Notes: generated by a model not told the origin, from the sequence alone. 64,000 nucleotides of DNA from Baylisascaris procyonis (GCA_037389465.1 JAZARR010000032.1:3048001-3112000); one strand, 5' to 3'. Shown: positions 12,082 through 25,295, numbered from the stretch's first letter. Program-made: numbers and translations.

Positions 12082-14350
12082 TCACTGACGCCATCCTGTC
12101 ATTCTATCAATTAATGGTCTATATTCTTTATCTAAATATGTAAACGCAAAAACACTCACTAAGTAAACGTTAACGTCAGAGCATACGAGATCGATTAAAG
12201 CATCTCTTGTTAAAGAAGTCTGCAAATTCTCACCAGTAATTGCGCTCCTCGTTTGTCTTTGTATCGTTTTCTCAGGACACAATTGTTGTTTGAAGAATGT
12301 GATGAGTGACTCAATTGTTTCATTTATAAATATAAAATCCTCACGTCCCGAAATATTTATTAGCACTTCTCGATTAGCAGCATTTGTTAGACCGACAACA
12401 AAAACGTTTATATTCTACAACATAACTATGATTCAAACATTAAAAATGTATAGTATTTAGGGTTTAAAGGCGGCCCAAGCTTTTTTTGTTAAGGCGTCGC
12501 CTTTTACAACGTTAAAAAGTCGGAAAATTCGTTCAGGCACATCACAGGAAGGGCTGAAGGAGGACCGCATGGACTAGTGCATTGCAGCGGATATTTTCAT
12601 CCGTAGAGGGCGAAAAAAAGGCGAACGAAGCTATTGCTTTTGCTCATCGCCTTGTCCATCTAATCATTTAAAAGAAGGTGACAAAGCGTGCCAAATAACT
12701 GAATGATTGGCACCCTCTTAAATGGGCTGTTAATTACCACTCGTCAATCTAATGGGCATCATAAAGTACCAATAAATAATAAATCATGCGCAGTAAAGTA
12801 ATCATTTTTCAGTCATACCAATTCGTCAATTCTTTCATTAAGAATCGTTTTCCACTAGGATTAATCGTAAGGGGCGATTCAATTGGTTGCAAAATGCGCA
12901 ACTTTTGTCGGACACATCAATAATTCAATGGTGATGGACGTAGAGGGAAATTCTGTGATTCGCGACCTGAAGCGATCAACTCAAACACAGATCTACTCAT
13001 GATTCTGCCCGATTCTTTTTCTATATGCAAATCTGAGAAAACAGGCGAACGCGAAAGGTGACGAAAAAAAAATCTAATGATAGCACTGAACGCATTTGAT
13101 ATACGCTATCAGCTCACCGCTTCGGCGCGTTTCTTGATGAAATTGTGCATTGAGTCGGTACTGATTCCATCAGTCAGTACAATTATCCAAGCATTTTTTG
13201 CACCAGCCAAAGTGGTTACTGCCTCGAGTGTTGCACCAAGCATCGAAGGACCTCCCCGCCATTCAATTGCATTTAATTCGGCTACAAACACAATATGCCA
13301 TATATAACTCATGTCGTACCAAAATGTTTTGACTAAATTAAGTTTGCTTTTAGCAAATGGAACACAATATCTACAAATTTGTTGTCCATCGTTAACGGCG
13401 ACAATTATGCATCATATGTTATGAAGTAATTCTAATAGCAAATTGGCCAGAAAAGAGAAATAATCTCAATGAATTCAAATATTTACGTCGTTGAATGTCA
13501 TACATTCCAATAACAAGTGACGTTTAAAATCAGATATAGTTTATATTTCTTCCACTATGAAATTTTTTGTCAAATTTATATCTATGGCCTAAATTTTTTT
13601 GTCGGATGTGAAATTTTCGCTAGTGCTGCAAATGACATAGCTGTCAAAAAGTTTCCAATATAATAAAATAAAATTATGCATTACCGATGTTTTATTTTTC
13701 TATGCCACAGATTTACTTTATACGATCAAAGAATGCTGCTATGATGCATTTTCTTCAATGTTTTTATTTTCGAATTTCATATCGTTTAGCCAAGCGATAG
13801 AATTTCAGATCATTCAGTATAATTAAAGTGAAGAAATATATGGAGATGTTCGATTGCTAGAGAAATATAAATTTTCAAATATATTCATTTAATTTATCAA
13901 ATATCTAGAAATATCATATATATGCAATGTGAATCATTTTCATTCAAATTGATTTTGCTCATTTAATTTCTCTTTCAGTTTCTGTTATTTCATTTTCAAA
14001 GCTTATCGATACGGTATAAAAGCCAAAACAATGGTAATTTAATTGTGGAAGAGATTTTGAAAGATTAGACAAATGTTCATATCAATGCTATATAAAGGAA
14101 TTTAAGCTCATAATAAGATAGCGATCGTATTTGAATGAGATCTATCGTTACCTTGAAAAGAAGTTATTTTGTCGAAAATCGCATTGTCGATCTCTAAAGT
14201 TGGTACAATAGCACTTTGTACAATTGTCACCGTCAAATCTTCAATGATATTATGTACCGCTGTTACGATCGCATTAATATATGCTTTAGCATTGTTGAAT
14301 TTGTCAATTCCTATTGAATCGCTACCGTCCATTACGAAGATAATTGAAAG
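12082..14350 (-). CDS. VWA-domain exons, probably 3' part of the lectin/PAN gene
   Basis: Three phase-consistent exons encode a von Willebrand factor A domain: 14350-14152 (enters phase 0, leaves phase 1), 13281-13118 (phase 1 to 0) and 12414-12082 (phase 0 to stop). Exon one begins LSIIFVMDGSDSIG; the D-G-S-D-S string fits the MIDAS metal site (DxSxS). Exon two carries the hydrophobic strand WIIVLTDGIS, with the later MIDAS aspartate. Exon three has INVFVVGLTN, the usual last strand of a VWA fold, then a helix ending in CP. A C-terminal extension of about 60 residues follows to a stop at 12082-12084; an alternative donor (G|GTGAGA near 12230) could remove it. Such domains bind extracellular ligands through a divalent cation. 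No start codon or signal peptide is visible for these exons alone, and they lie directly downstream of a secreted lectin/PAN gene on the same strand, so they are probably its C-terminal part. The joining exon (phase 1 in, phase 0 out) between 15293 and 14350 was not found, so a separate gene is possible. Confidence 0.72.
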
Positions 14351-15292
14351 CTGTGCAAAAGTTTCAATTATTGTCGATTAAAGCGGTTACTGCATACAGC
14401 CTTACTACTAAAAACCTATACAGAAGCCCGAACTATGGCACAGTAGCAAAGCTCACTCTATCTGCGCGGTAGCATTTACGTCCTCATGAATGACGAAAAC
14501 AAATCGACAAGATTTTATACGATCAGCAGCAATCTAAATTATTCAATAAATATCTAATGAATCTATACGATCTATTGATCCATAGACAAATACGCAAATA
14601 ATATGAACAAATTAAATAGGTAAAGTTTTGAGCGAACTACAACCTGTTTAGGTGATTTCTTTTAATCGTGCTAAAAATTCAATGCGATAACGTCAATGTT
14701 TGTACGCTTGCTCATATATTTATGTCTTTCTCTCTAATATTTACAGCTCACAAACTGTAAACCCTACATGAAGCTATACCTTTATACACGAATGTAAATT
14801 AGATTTAAGAGTTCACTGATATTTTAAATGCAGTTCAAATTTCGTCTAGAGTGCTTTAAAAGTTTCGTAAGTTGTGCAAGTGAATTTTATTGTACAGCTA
14901 ATTAAATAAAGCTATAAAAAACCACCCGTTTTTATTCTCAGTATGCAATAATGCTTAGTATTTTTGAATAAAATATATTTATTTGTTTATTTTCTAAACG
15001 TTCATATCAAATTTCCGGTTATTTCAATTGCAAAAAAAGAACATCTACTACATCAACCTTATCAATATGTTCGCCATTTATTAATAGTCAAAGCAAAGAG
15101 TAATATAGCTAATGCTTAAGTTAATACTCGATAGCAATAGCGGCATTAATCAAATGGTAACACATTTAGAACGGCAGCAATAATATTTGAGATAGATTTA
15201 ATGAAACGGAATTTCATAGTAATTAGTAATTGATATATTCTTGCCATAAGCAAGCTATCCAATATAAAACTTCACCTCTTCAGCGCATATAC

Positions 15293-18200
15293 CACTCTCA
15301 TTGCAATTTCTACGTCTTTCATAATATTCGGATTCTGAATCATAACGAAGAAAATATTCGTCGTTTCCCCGTCTTGTTGCCACCATCATGATGCACTCTT
15401 TTTGATTCCTGGAATTTCCTTCGCTCATCATTTCCTTCCTTCACTAAAGACAGAAATAGGTAAAAGAGCATCACTTCAGCTATCATTTCCAACGTTGTTT
15501 GTGTTCGATTAGTCTTCGAAGATTTCTTCAGTGTTTGTCGTTAATGAGTTGTTGCTAACATTTTTTAATGAACAAACGAGACTATAAATATTTTTTCAAG
15601 CATTAATGGACCGATGCATCGTTAAATCCTATGTTAAAAAGAATTTTAGTACGGCTGAGAATTAGATAACGAGCGCTGTTTGATGATAGCTGAAAATATT
15701 GCCCACAGGTGACCTTTGACTCTACGTTCCCTCGGATAGCAAAAGCTGACGGGTTCAAAGCTCGTTTGCTCATAATCTTCATCAGCCGTCAAACGATGGT
15801 TAAACTGCTTGCTTTGCCTAAGCGATCGTGGATCAACATGGAGCTCATACACTTTCTACACAAGTGCGCTTAGAAAGCTTTATGTATACATCACCAGCTA
15901 TTGCCTCAATTAAGCATTCTTTTTGGCGACAAATTATAAAGGCAAACTTGCGAGAAAGGGAGAGGAGTGGAAAGGAGAGAGATGAAGGGGAGCGAGAAGG
16001 AAATTGTCGGACGTTTCGCTTATCTGCTCCTGATAGACTAATATCATCACATCTGCGGAACCTATTGCCACATGCAAACATTACTGATCAGTTTTGGCTA
16101 CATTTTATGCAAATTTATCAACCCTGTTAAACACACCAATAGGCATCTTCAGGTGCATTCAATATTACTTTCTATAAATATCAAAACTAATACCTATAAT
16201 AGACTATTGCATTGCATGGCTCATCATCAAGACATGCACTGCATTGTGCACATTGTGTAAGACATTCGCTAGCTTCAATGCCGCTCTCGACACGATCAGC
16301 GAAACCGATAAGTGACGAATGATCGAAACGATCGAAGCATTTTTCGAGTTCTTCTAAATTATGAGGCTTGGATGTTCTCTCGACGATCTTACCTTCAAAA
16401 AGAAATAGGTTTTTTTTAGCTTTTCATCTGGCCTATTGGTACATCGATAGGAGTATTGCCTCTGTTGACTCTTTTAATGCCGAAGAACTGCAGAATCTAG
16501 AAAGAATTATATTTGTTTTCTATAGGAAGAGAAAATTGAAGCTGTCTGACGATTCATTATCAAATAATATGCTCAAGTAGTGCTGCCACGTAGTACTTAC
16601 TACTTCCTACCCCACTTCCAACTCTCCCTGTACCCCTCTTCTGCCCTGTCTTCCTTATAGCTAAAGAACGTCATGCCCTCTCCTACATGTCAAATTATTC
16701 CCTTCGTTATTGTTCAATGACTCTCATCATCCACCGGCTGCATCCATGTACGCTAATGATTAACTGAAAATACTTTCACATGTAATAATTTCGTATCATA
16801 ATAATTTTCTAAACGCTTATTCTGTTGCCTTACGAGCTCAAAGCACGTTTCCTGCTTTGCAATTTTTAACACATGCAAAAATATATGTGTAGAATTCGGT
16901 AGAAGATAGACAAGTTTTCAATTTTTGCTTAACATCAGATGCAATCTCCCTATTATCGATGAGGATATTTGTGATATGAAAGACACCTCTATTCTCTTCA
17001 TATCATCCTTACAGGTCTCTTTATTCTTAATTTATCAATAATACATTCAAGAAGGTTCCCAAGATCGCTTCAGCAATTTAACGCTTAAATGAATGCGAAA
17101 TACTTAATGAATATTAAGACGATGTAACCTTTTGGTAGAAGGTTTAAGCAACGATTCTCATAATAGTCGACCACCTCTTCACTCTCGTTTGTTGACAAGA
17201 AGAAGCCATCATTGCCCTCTTTATTGGCGTCATTAAGTATGCATTGATGTGTTTCACTGTAAAATCTCTTTAAACTTCAATTCAACCAATTAATGCTTTT
17301 TATTTTTGCATCTTTTGATTAACTATTGAAATTTGAAAAGGCAAACATTATGAGAAGAGACATCTGAAAGGAGAGTTGAGGAGGGAGTGAGGAGTGGAAA
17401 GAGTTAATAGGAGTAAAGGGGCACTTTCTGTGGAAGCAGAAGACCAAAAATGGGAAAATGCGGTATAAGTAAAATGTGCATTGCATGAATCGAAAAAAAA
17501 AAACATGTAAAAGTATGGAAAAGTCAAATAAACGTTAAGCATATTTGCTTTCCTATTTGAATATATATGCGACGTTGATGGTAATTCATCGTCTTTTTAA
17601 CAACAAATGAGTACAGCGAAAAACTATAGAATAATTTAATAGCAGAAATTCGATCACTTCCGTTTTTCATATTAGTACTGATAAATAAAGTGATTCATTA
17701 AAATTTTTTACATACCTGTACCATAATACCGATTTACACACAAAGTCGAAATATCGTCTCGATTCGATGCATTTGTTAAGGCAGTCTGTCACTGATTCCA
17801 CATCGTTCAATGATGTCCAAAAAAAAAAAAAGAAAACTGATATAGATTTACTATGATACTCAAATTTTGCTTACTCAAATTCCAGTGCACTAAGGTTGAA
17901 AATAGAATTTGTCCTTAGCAAAGATCTAACTATTGGCATTTTAGCAGAACACCTTGGCTACTGGGTGTGTTTTATATTGAAAGTTTAAAAGGCATTAACT
18001 TTAATGACTTTAGTGAATGTCACCTACCACAGCAAATCCAACGAGTGCAACATTTGTTTCTCGTGTGAAACAATTCTTCTGTTCTATAGTTATTGAATCT
18101 GCAAATTTCGTCGCATATAAATAAATCCTTCGTAAAATATAAGTGAATAATTTTGTTGAGTAAATTTTCAAGTTTTATTTATCGCAATAAAATTTGTTTT

Positions 18201-19745
18201 ATAATATTTAATGGTCTCTGAAATATTAACAATAAAACATGAAAGAAATGAAGAATCTTAATAAGGGACTTAAGTAAAAGACTTATTACGATGATGCTAT
18301 CAACGTTTTTAAAGTTCCTTATTACGGTGACAGTATCATCTTGTTAGTGACAGTAAACAAACACCTGTCTCACTTATATTTTATTTCTTAAAGGAGAGAG
18401 GAATCGGTTAGCAACACTTGCGTAATTTACAAATTCGATCAGAAAAATTGTCAAGATGGTGGTTTTTGACTGAATAATAAATAACATTAATAACACATAG
18501 CGGTTTTTCAAGCATTAGCAAAAAGCGGAAAGAATGGTTTTGAAAATCGGAGTCAATAAAAAAATATAACAAATATGAAAATCTTTTGAAACACTGAAAC
18601 ACTTGGAACACTTGCCGTTGTTAATGCGCATGTATAGTATATGAGATTGAATTTGCTGGTGCCAAATCACCATATTTTAAGGAAATTTCTGAACGTTAAG
18701 GAAAAATATTTTCTCAACAATACAAATGGCAATAGATGCCTATGGCTATGGGGGAAAGGGATGTTGAGGATGAGAGGAATGAAGGAGAAGGGGAGGAATA
18801 GGAACGATAGAGAAATGGCTATAGAACCGGATTGCTGATTGATGAGAAAACCCGATTCTTCGTTTTCCAAATGCTTCAGAAAGGCGATTTGCCGAGTGGA
18901 ATTCGTTATCGCTAGATCACCACCATTACGTTCACAGTATTGCCTTGCTTGCGTCCAACTCAGATATTGAGTACTGCAAATAAAACCAAGTATAAAACGA
19001 AAAGAAAATTCCCAATTGCTAGTGTATTCGTAGGCTGTTGAATTGCAAATATTTATAATTTCTACATCAAAAGGAACAAGCACATGTGCCATCATGCTCA
19101 AATTAGACATTTATAAATGATCTCAACTCGGTTCACCCAATTTCTGCACGCTATCGGCAAATGAGATGGATTCAACACCAACCAAAATGCGATCTCATCA
19201 ATTTCCGCTGTTTCGAGAAATAGCTCCTGTGCCTAGTTTCCCCTTGTAATCCGAATGACAATGCTATTCCGAAGGGACGGGAAGGAGGAAGTGAAGGAAT
19301 ATTTGAGCTGCAAATGAAATAGGATTATTGATAGTGTAAGCCATTTCCGCGCAACATGCAAACTAACCAGTCAATTAACTACAAATACCGTCAACAAGCA
19401 ATAAAATGAAACGAGATATTAACGACTAAAAAATGAAAAAAAAAAAAACGAGAAAGAAAAACAGTTCAGACTTGTTAAAACAAGAAAGATTTAGGGATGA
19501 AAATCGAAAACACCATTTATGTCACAGCCAAATATATCAAAATTTTTAAAATATATATGACTCAATGCATAAAGATTTCATTCAAATAGTAACGATGTTG
19601 ATTAATATATGTGAAATCATTCCAACTAAGCAACAAACCTGCGCCACCAACAGTATCCATCGAAGAATGTCCATTCATGAGGACATTCCAACACATCACC
19701 TATATTCACCAACGCAACGAGGACGATTGCGATGATTGCGTACAT
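15293..19745 (-). CDS. Secreted C-type lectin (half domain) + two PAN/apple domains
   Basis: Exons in order: 19745-19639 (start; leaves phase 2), 18973-18828 (2 to 1), 18098-18028 or -18024, about 17836-17716 (leaves phase 2), 17256-17129 (2 to 1), 16392-16194 (1 to 2) and 15408-15293 (2 to 1). Exon one starts with a signal peptide (MYAIIAIVLVALVNIG) and then CPHEWTFFDGYCWW, the start of a C-type lectin domain. Exon two continues it (LSWTQARQYCERNGGDLA). The second half of the lectin fold, with its Trp-Asn-Asp and Cys signature, is not visible in the next 700 bp. PAN domain one reads NCFTRETNVALVGFA, VTDCLNKC, CKSVLWY, then CILNDANKEGNDGFF and VVDYYENRC. PAN domain two reads CFDRFDHSSLIGFADRV, ASECLTQC, then KECIMMVATRRGNDEYF and YYERRRNC. 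Both PAN domains have an intron at the same place (..YR with phase 2), as expected for an internal duplication. The product should be extracellular. The 18.03/17.8 kb junction is uncertain because of a 13-T run and lack of a clean acceptor. The 3' continuation is probably the VWA exons. Confidence 0.8.
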
Positions 19746-20032
19746 TATAAACACACATTCATGAATATTCTACTGGTGAAACTATTGGCGATGAAATGGT
19801 GTCAATATATTTGTGCAAACTTGTGAGAAGCACGACATTTTCAGTCGGAAACCACTTAAGCTAGAGTGACGACATTTGAATGCCCATAATTTACATCATA
19901 TTCTCACAGCCTATACAAATAACCAAATTCACTGTGAATTTTGAATGAAAATACCAAAAATACAAATTCCACGTATTTTAAAACCCACCGGATTTTTAAA
20001 TTGTATTTGTCGAGTGACAAAAAATGGCTTAC

Positions 20033-20878
20033 TTCCGGGTAATTTGAAGGTTTCAATTTAAAAAGGTAAAGTGCCCATGTAAGGGACAGCTTCCGTTGGC
20101 TCGTTAAGTCATCCAGATCTCCTCGAGGACCTGCACCCTCTGTCGAGATACGGTCGATTAAATTGCGAGACAACACAGATACAATGGCGAACAGTTTATA
20201 AGACTTGTGCAACAATGTGACAAACGAGGAGCAAATCGTTCACCACGTCGTCGACACGACCCCGTAATCGCACCCGGCGGACTCCAAGCTGCGGTCGATC
20301 TCCTTAGGCGTTTCCAAGACCACACGCTGGCTCACTCAGCCCTGCGAACAATCTAACAGTTGGAATGAACGCATGAACACAGCAATCCCTTTTATATAAT
20401 CCCGATTCTGCCTCAGGCTAGCCCCACGATACATGCTAGGCGGTTGTTTGATCTGCCTGTATGCTCTTGACCTTGTTTGAGTTACCTTGCAAAGCGACTA
20501 TCCCACTTGATCTGTAGCCAACTGATCTACATTACACCTAAGAAACGCTGGGAGCCTCTCAATTAGCGCAGCTGTGTTCACAATATTTCTGTTTTAAGCA
20601 TAACCTATATACACATATAAAAATTTAACCAGTTATTTGAACTTATATTTCTACGTTACTTTTTAAGCCATGAAACTAAAACTTGACTTCCAATAAACCT
20701 CATGAAGAGCGATTTCTAATGAGAACAGCACAGAGATCGATCGAAAAATGAAACTTTCTCGTTGAAAAATTTCGCTAAAGCTGCGCATCACCCATAGTAA
20801 AAGTAAGCCTAAACACGCCGACGTCAACAATAACGTCAAGCATACACAAGGCAAGAGAGCAACACGAACAAGAGCCAT
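20033..20878 (-). CDS. Predicted exons of a gene with signal peptide or membrane anchor
   Basis: An ATG at 20878 opens MALVRVALLPCVCLTLLLTS followed by another hydrophobic run, a likely signal peptide or membrane anchor; the exon could end at G|GTGATG near 20792 or at a weaker donor near 20750. A second exon, 20203-20033, lies between acceptor gcacaag and a consensus donor GAA|GTAAGC and encodes NLIDRISTEGAGPRGDLDDL and then TWALYLFKLKPSNYPE; it enters and leaves in phase 0. Joining the two is inference. The 20.2-20.56 kb stretch between them is unusually GC-rich for this window. Confidence 0.33.
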
Positions 20879-23180
20879 ACATGAATGAACTATGCGAAAC
20901 GTACTTGAAAGCGATTAGAATAGAAAACACGAAAGAAATTCCGAATAAAATAATTTCTTTTGTTGCTTCGTTCTCATCAGCTATAAACGGAAATAGGCGG
21001 AAACAACAAAAATTTTAAGTATAATAATTTTTAAACGCAGAAAAAAAAAAACGATAAGCACAACCCATAACAGAAATGATGAACATTCATAATCAATCAA
21101 AATGCAATCACTTATATATTATGGCCAAATTTCCAAGCAAAAATTCGTCTGCGTTTGTTTCTTTTTCATACAATATATGCTAAAAGGTTTTAACATAGCC
21201 CTTAAAGCATTGTCGCATGCGAAATACATTATTGCAGTAAAAAAAAAAATTCAATTCAAAATAAATATCAAAAAAGATTTCACGCACCCGTGACAATAAT
21301 ATTTCACAAAAAAAAAATACGCCGAAAGACAAACGCTTAGAACGTTTCAGAAAACAGATATGCTAAAACAATCGTATTCTTTGAGATTAATAAATAATAT
21401 TGAAAACAATTATTATGTTTTAATAACTTTAAAGCAATTTGAATCCTATATAGATTCGGAATTAATAAACTCAACAACAATATTTGATTGATTTAAAACC
21501 CCGTACCTTTACGAATAATTACAGGTGAACATTTTTATAAGACAATGTTCTGCATTAGTGTGACACAGTGATAAAAATACGATCTTTTGTGAAGTGAAAA
21601 ATAACGCAAAAGTAAATAATGTGCGATAACAATAAATGCCTTTCACTAGTCATCATGACTGCCGTAAGTGCTCGTTTAATAACAATAAACGACAACATGC
21701 TTATCACAAATGAAAACGAATACAAAATTCAACACATTTACAAAAAAAAAGTGCTAATGGAAAGCACATAATTTTGTTATATACTATATCACTATCGTTG
21801 AGTGGCCGCTATTGTCCGCTAAGTGGCGGTCATTTTCGCTAAGTGACCATCACTTTTGTAGAAAAATTTTTCTGCTCATAGAGAACACAGTAGGCGCAAT
21901 ATCGCACCACTCCTCCTGAATCATCCGATAATAAAGCAAACATACCAATTTTTCACTAGATGAAATATTAGTGGACTATCAATATTCACATTACAATACT
22001 AGATCGAGGTTTCCAGAAAATAAGCGCATATATCATCAATGCCAATCCCCGTGGTAATTTTCACCGGTCAAACTCATATATGATCATCGCTACTTTCATG
22101 CACAAATAAATGATTATGTCGCAAAAAAACATCTATTATCGTTCGCTTTTTGAAAGATCCTCACAACCTTTTTCACTTCACTCTCGTTTCCACAAAGGTT
22201 AATTGCCTATGACACTATGAGCAGAATTGTTCAGCAACATCACGATTCAATAAAGTGATTATATTGCCGCAAAGATGGCTCTACCTAAGAAATCATCAAT
22301 AAACAACGAAAAATATATTGAAAGAAAAATACCCAATAATAAAAACAATTGATACGCAAATATAGAGAACTTATTTCCTAATATAATATGGATTTTTTCA
22401 TTGTTGAAAGCGGGACCAACCGATCTAAACTTTCGAGAGATCTATAGACTAGGGATTTTATTAGAGGTTATGAGATTATGAAACAAGGGCCAAGCTTAAG
22501 AGCAAAAGAGAATCACGAACGGGCAAATATAGCAAGTGACAACACCGGAAATTGCCGAATTAATATCGTCATCAATAAAGGCATGAGACTCAGCAACGAA
22601 GCGCATCACCGTTGCAAGCTAGATTTAGAGGAATAAGCGCGCCAGATTGGAGCTCTTATCGACCCGGTTTCGAGGATTACCGCTAAACATATCAATGAAG
22701 TATCAGCGCTTGTTTTAGTGCTCCTCTCAATGCGGTAGAAAATTATCTTTCGACTTAAATGGATGGTACTTGGGAGAGTGGGAATCCGAGTTGAGAGTGT
22801 AGGGATATTATCAATCCTCTTGAATAACCCTCCTTCTAGGATGAAGCAATGAAAAATTCCCTCATCTCAAATGATCTCATTCCATTCAAACAGCTTGATC
22901 AATTGCCGTAGGAAAATTGAATACTACTTAGACGAATATGTAAGTTGCAAAGAGTGCATCCCTCCACTTCCCTTATTACTGTAACTTCGGTCTTCTCGTA
23001 AATCCATCGGTATGTTTTATTGCAAATCACTAGAGTGGCTACCATGAATTGCGGACGCCAAAAACAACGGATTTGCGTAGGGAGACGATCATCGCACAGT
23101 TGAAACAAGTAAACGACAACCCGATCGTAGTAATCATTTGCCCAGACTACGAATGATAAGAAATCATTAGTGCAACATTC
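20879..23180. other. No gene supported
   Basis: AT-rich spacer with the small 20-bp repeat at 21.8 kb. GC-richer 22.55-22.75 kb and a - frame at 22899-23108 could be exons but lack support. Confidence 0.4.
21797..21857. repeat. Three imperfect copies of a 20-bp unit
   Basis: GTTGAGTGGCCGCTATTGTCC, GCTAAGTGGCGGTCATTTTC and GCTAAGTGACCATCACTTTT follow each other; the core (C)GCTAAGTG is shared by the last two. Confidence 0.6.
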
Positions 23181-24103
23181 TCAAACGAAATCGTCCTCAT
23201 CCGAATCGTATTCCCAATCTGGACGTACAGCATTCTCGTTGAGGAATTTACCCGAACGGAGACGTTTTCTTAGGCACTTCTTCTCATCGCAAAACAACAC
23301 TCGTTCCGGATCATAACGCAACTACAAAACATTTCATTTGATGTTTTATGGACTAAGAAATTCTATGATTAATGAATCGAAGAAGTTAGAAATATCGACA
23401 GAATTTTTTGGACAGAGATAGCCTGAATGCTGTAAGGGAAATAGGAAGGATTGTGAGCATAAAACAGGCCATAATGGAGGGAGATGTTATTATATTTAGA
23501 TGAGTTCACTGATTTGTGAAACAAAAAAAAAAAAAACGAAAATAGATGAAAAGAAAGCTAAACGCATTTTTGCATTCATATATTACCGGGGGATAGATAA
23601 AACTTTTGCCAACTTCCATATAAGACAAGAATTCTCAATGGTGAAACAGCTAGCTATCCGGCATTTAAAAGCATTGCAAAAGCAGCAATTTTAAAAGAGG
23701 AAAAAGTGTAACAATTAATTAAATATGTTGATAGAATTTCGCAAAAAAAAAGAAACAAACGAATAGTTCTAATTGAGAATTTTTGAACAGCTTAAACTTT
23801 ATTTTTACCTTAGCAGTAACAATAGTTAAACAATATGCAAAGAAATTAAATCCTCAAGTATTTATTTAAGTTGGCTGTTTGCTTCAATGATGTCCTTAAT
23901 CGAATAAACATCTCATATCACGCATGCTATTCGTTTGTTTATTTATGAACCGATAATATAAATCAAAGACGTTCAAAAATCTTACGGATTGCCTATAAAC
24001 ACTTGATCGATAATTGTAGAGTTTCAATTGGCGAGGTTGACGACGATGCTCATAGGCATCAATAACACGTTGCACAGATACTGCACTGATTCGCCTACTT
24101 GAT
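23181..24103 (-). CDS. 3' exons of an unrecognised gene with acidic C-terminus
   Basis: Exon 24103-23986 (enters phase 2, donor TCC|GTAAGA, leaves phase 0) encodes RRISAVSVQRVIDAYEHRRQ and a basic stretch ending SSVYRQS. Terminal exon 23321-23181 (acceptor ttttgtag, phase 0) encodes LRYDPERVLFCDEKKCLRKR and ends DWEYDSDEDDFV-stop at 23181-23183. The phases match across the intron. The Arg-rich middle and very acidic tail suggest a nuclear or nucleic-acid-associated protein, which is inference only. The 5' exons were not found; the RTE remnant lies about 0.7 kb upstream. Confidence 0.5.
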
Positions 24104-24839
24104 CTATAAAGTAATTGCAACAACTTTTACTATCAAATATATACTACCACTACTATACTTTTTAAAAAATCACCACCTCGAGATTCACTCTAGAATTTAT
24201 TTGCAAATCAAATGATATCAACCAAGGCTCCTATATCAACAAAGCAAAATATGAGTAGCTTTAAACAAAATACAGTCACTCTAAAAGCAAATGATAGAAA
24301 GCATTGAGCACTTCCGTAACACTTTTATAAGCATTCTAGTCAATTACATTAAAAAAATAATAATAATAATTTTTCTACGCATAATTGGGAGATATAGTGC
24401 CAACACTTCGTATTATAGAATAATTTGTGATCGCTTATGCACATAAAACATTTGCATAATATTTGCCCATCAGCTATTAATAAATGCAAAACCGCTGCAT
24501 AAGTATAAAAACCTTTCTAAAAAAAAATTCTTTAAAATGAAAATGCCTAATGAAAGCGATACGATATATGCCTTTTATGACTCAATCCATCAGATTAATA
24601 CACCTTCAAGAAATAACTAAACACATCTTCAAATTCTTATCCATATTTCTCAAATATCTTATTTCTCAATTGAAATATTTTCTTATAAATTATGAGTTTA
24701 TAGCCTTCTCTCATAAATATAAATTCCTTATGATGAACTATATCTATGTGATGTGAAATGAACTAAGTTTTTTTTGCGAATGTGATTATAGAGGACACAT
24801 AACAAGCATCGGGCATAACTATCGTGAGAAAAAGCACCG

Positions 24840-25295
24840 ATGAGTCTCAAGAGGAAACTGTTCGAAAAAAAGCGTGATGCCAACAGTTCTCTACGGTTCT
24901 GAAACATAGGTAACAACTAAAAAAGTGCGCAAGCTGCTAGCGGTGGCAGAAAGAAGAATGGAAAGAATCATAACAGGAATCAAACCGGTGGAGAGGAAAA
25001 CCAACGAATGGCTTCGAGGTGTAATAAAGGTAAAGGATTGGGTGACCGAGGCTGGAATGAGGAAATTTAGATGGGCGGCGAAGATACCCGCACTGAAAAG
25101 TGACGATTGGGTGAAGCGAATAACAGAATGGACACCACGGATTGGCAAAAGAAATAGAGGCCGACCTGCAATGAGGTGGAGCGATTCTTTAAAAAAGACC
25201 GCAGGAACCAACTGGATCAGAGAAGCATTGATTCGGGACAAGTGGAAGCGATATGAAGAGACCTTCATTCATAATGAATGCTCTGTTGATTGGAA

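Noticed and set aside
13109..13312. Equally long + strand frame (13077-13307) over the VWA exon
   Set aside because: The - strand frame carries recognisable VWA strands and matched splice sites; the + frame is its shadow.
15646..15852. Open - strand frame with SFEPVSFCYPRE
   Set aside because: Same intron as above; no compatible splice sites and not needed for the PAN domain.
15845..16081. Open - strand frame with FAFIICRQKECLIEAIAG after a fine polypyrimidine tract and acceptor
   Set aside because: The exon before it (ending 16194) joins in perfect phase to 15408-15293, which supplies the expected second half of PAN two; this frame lies in the intron between.
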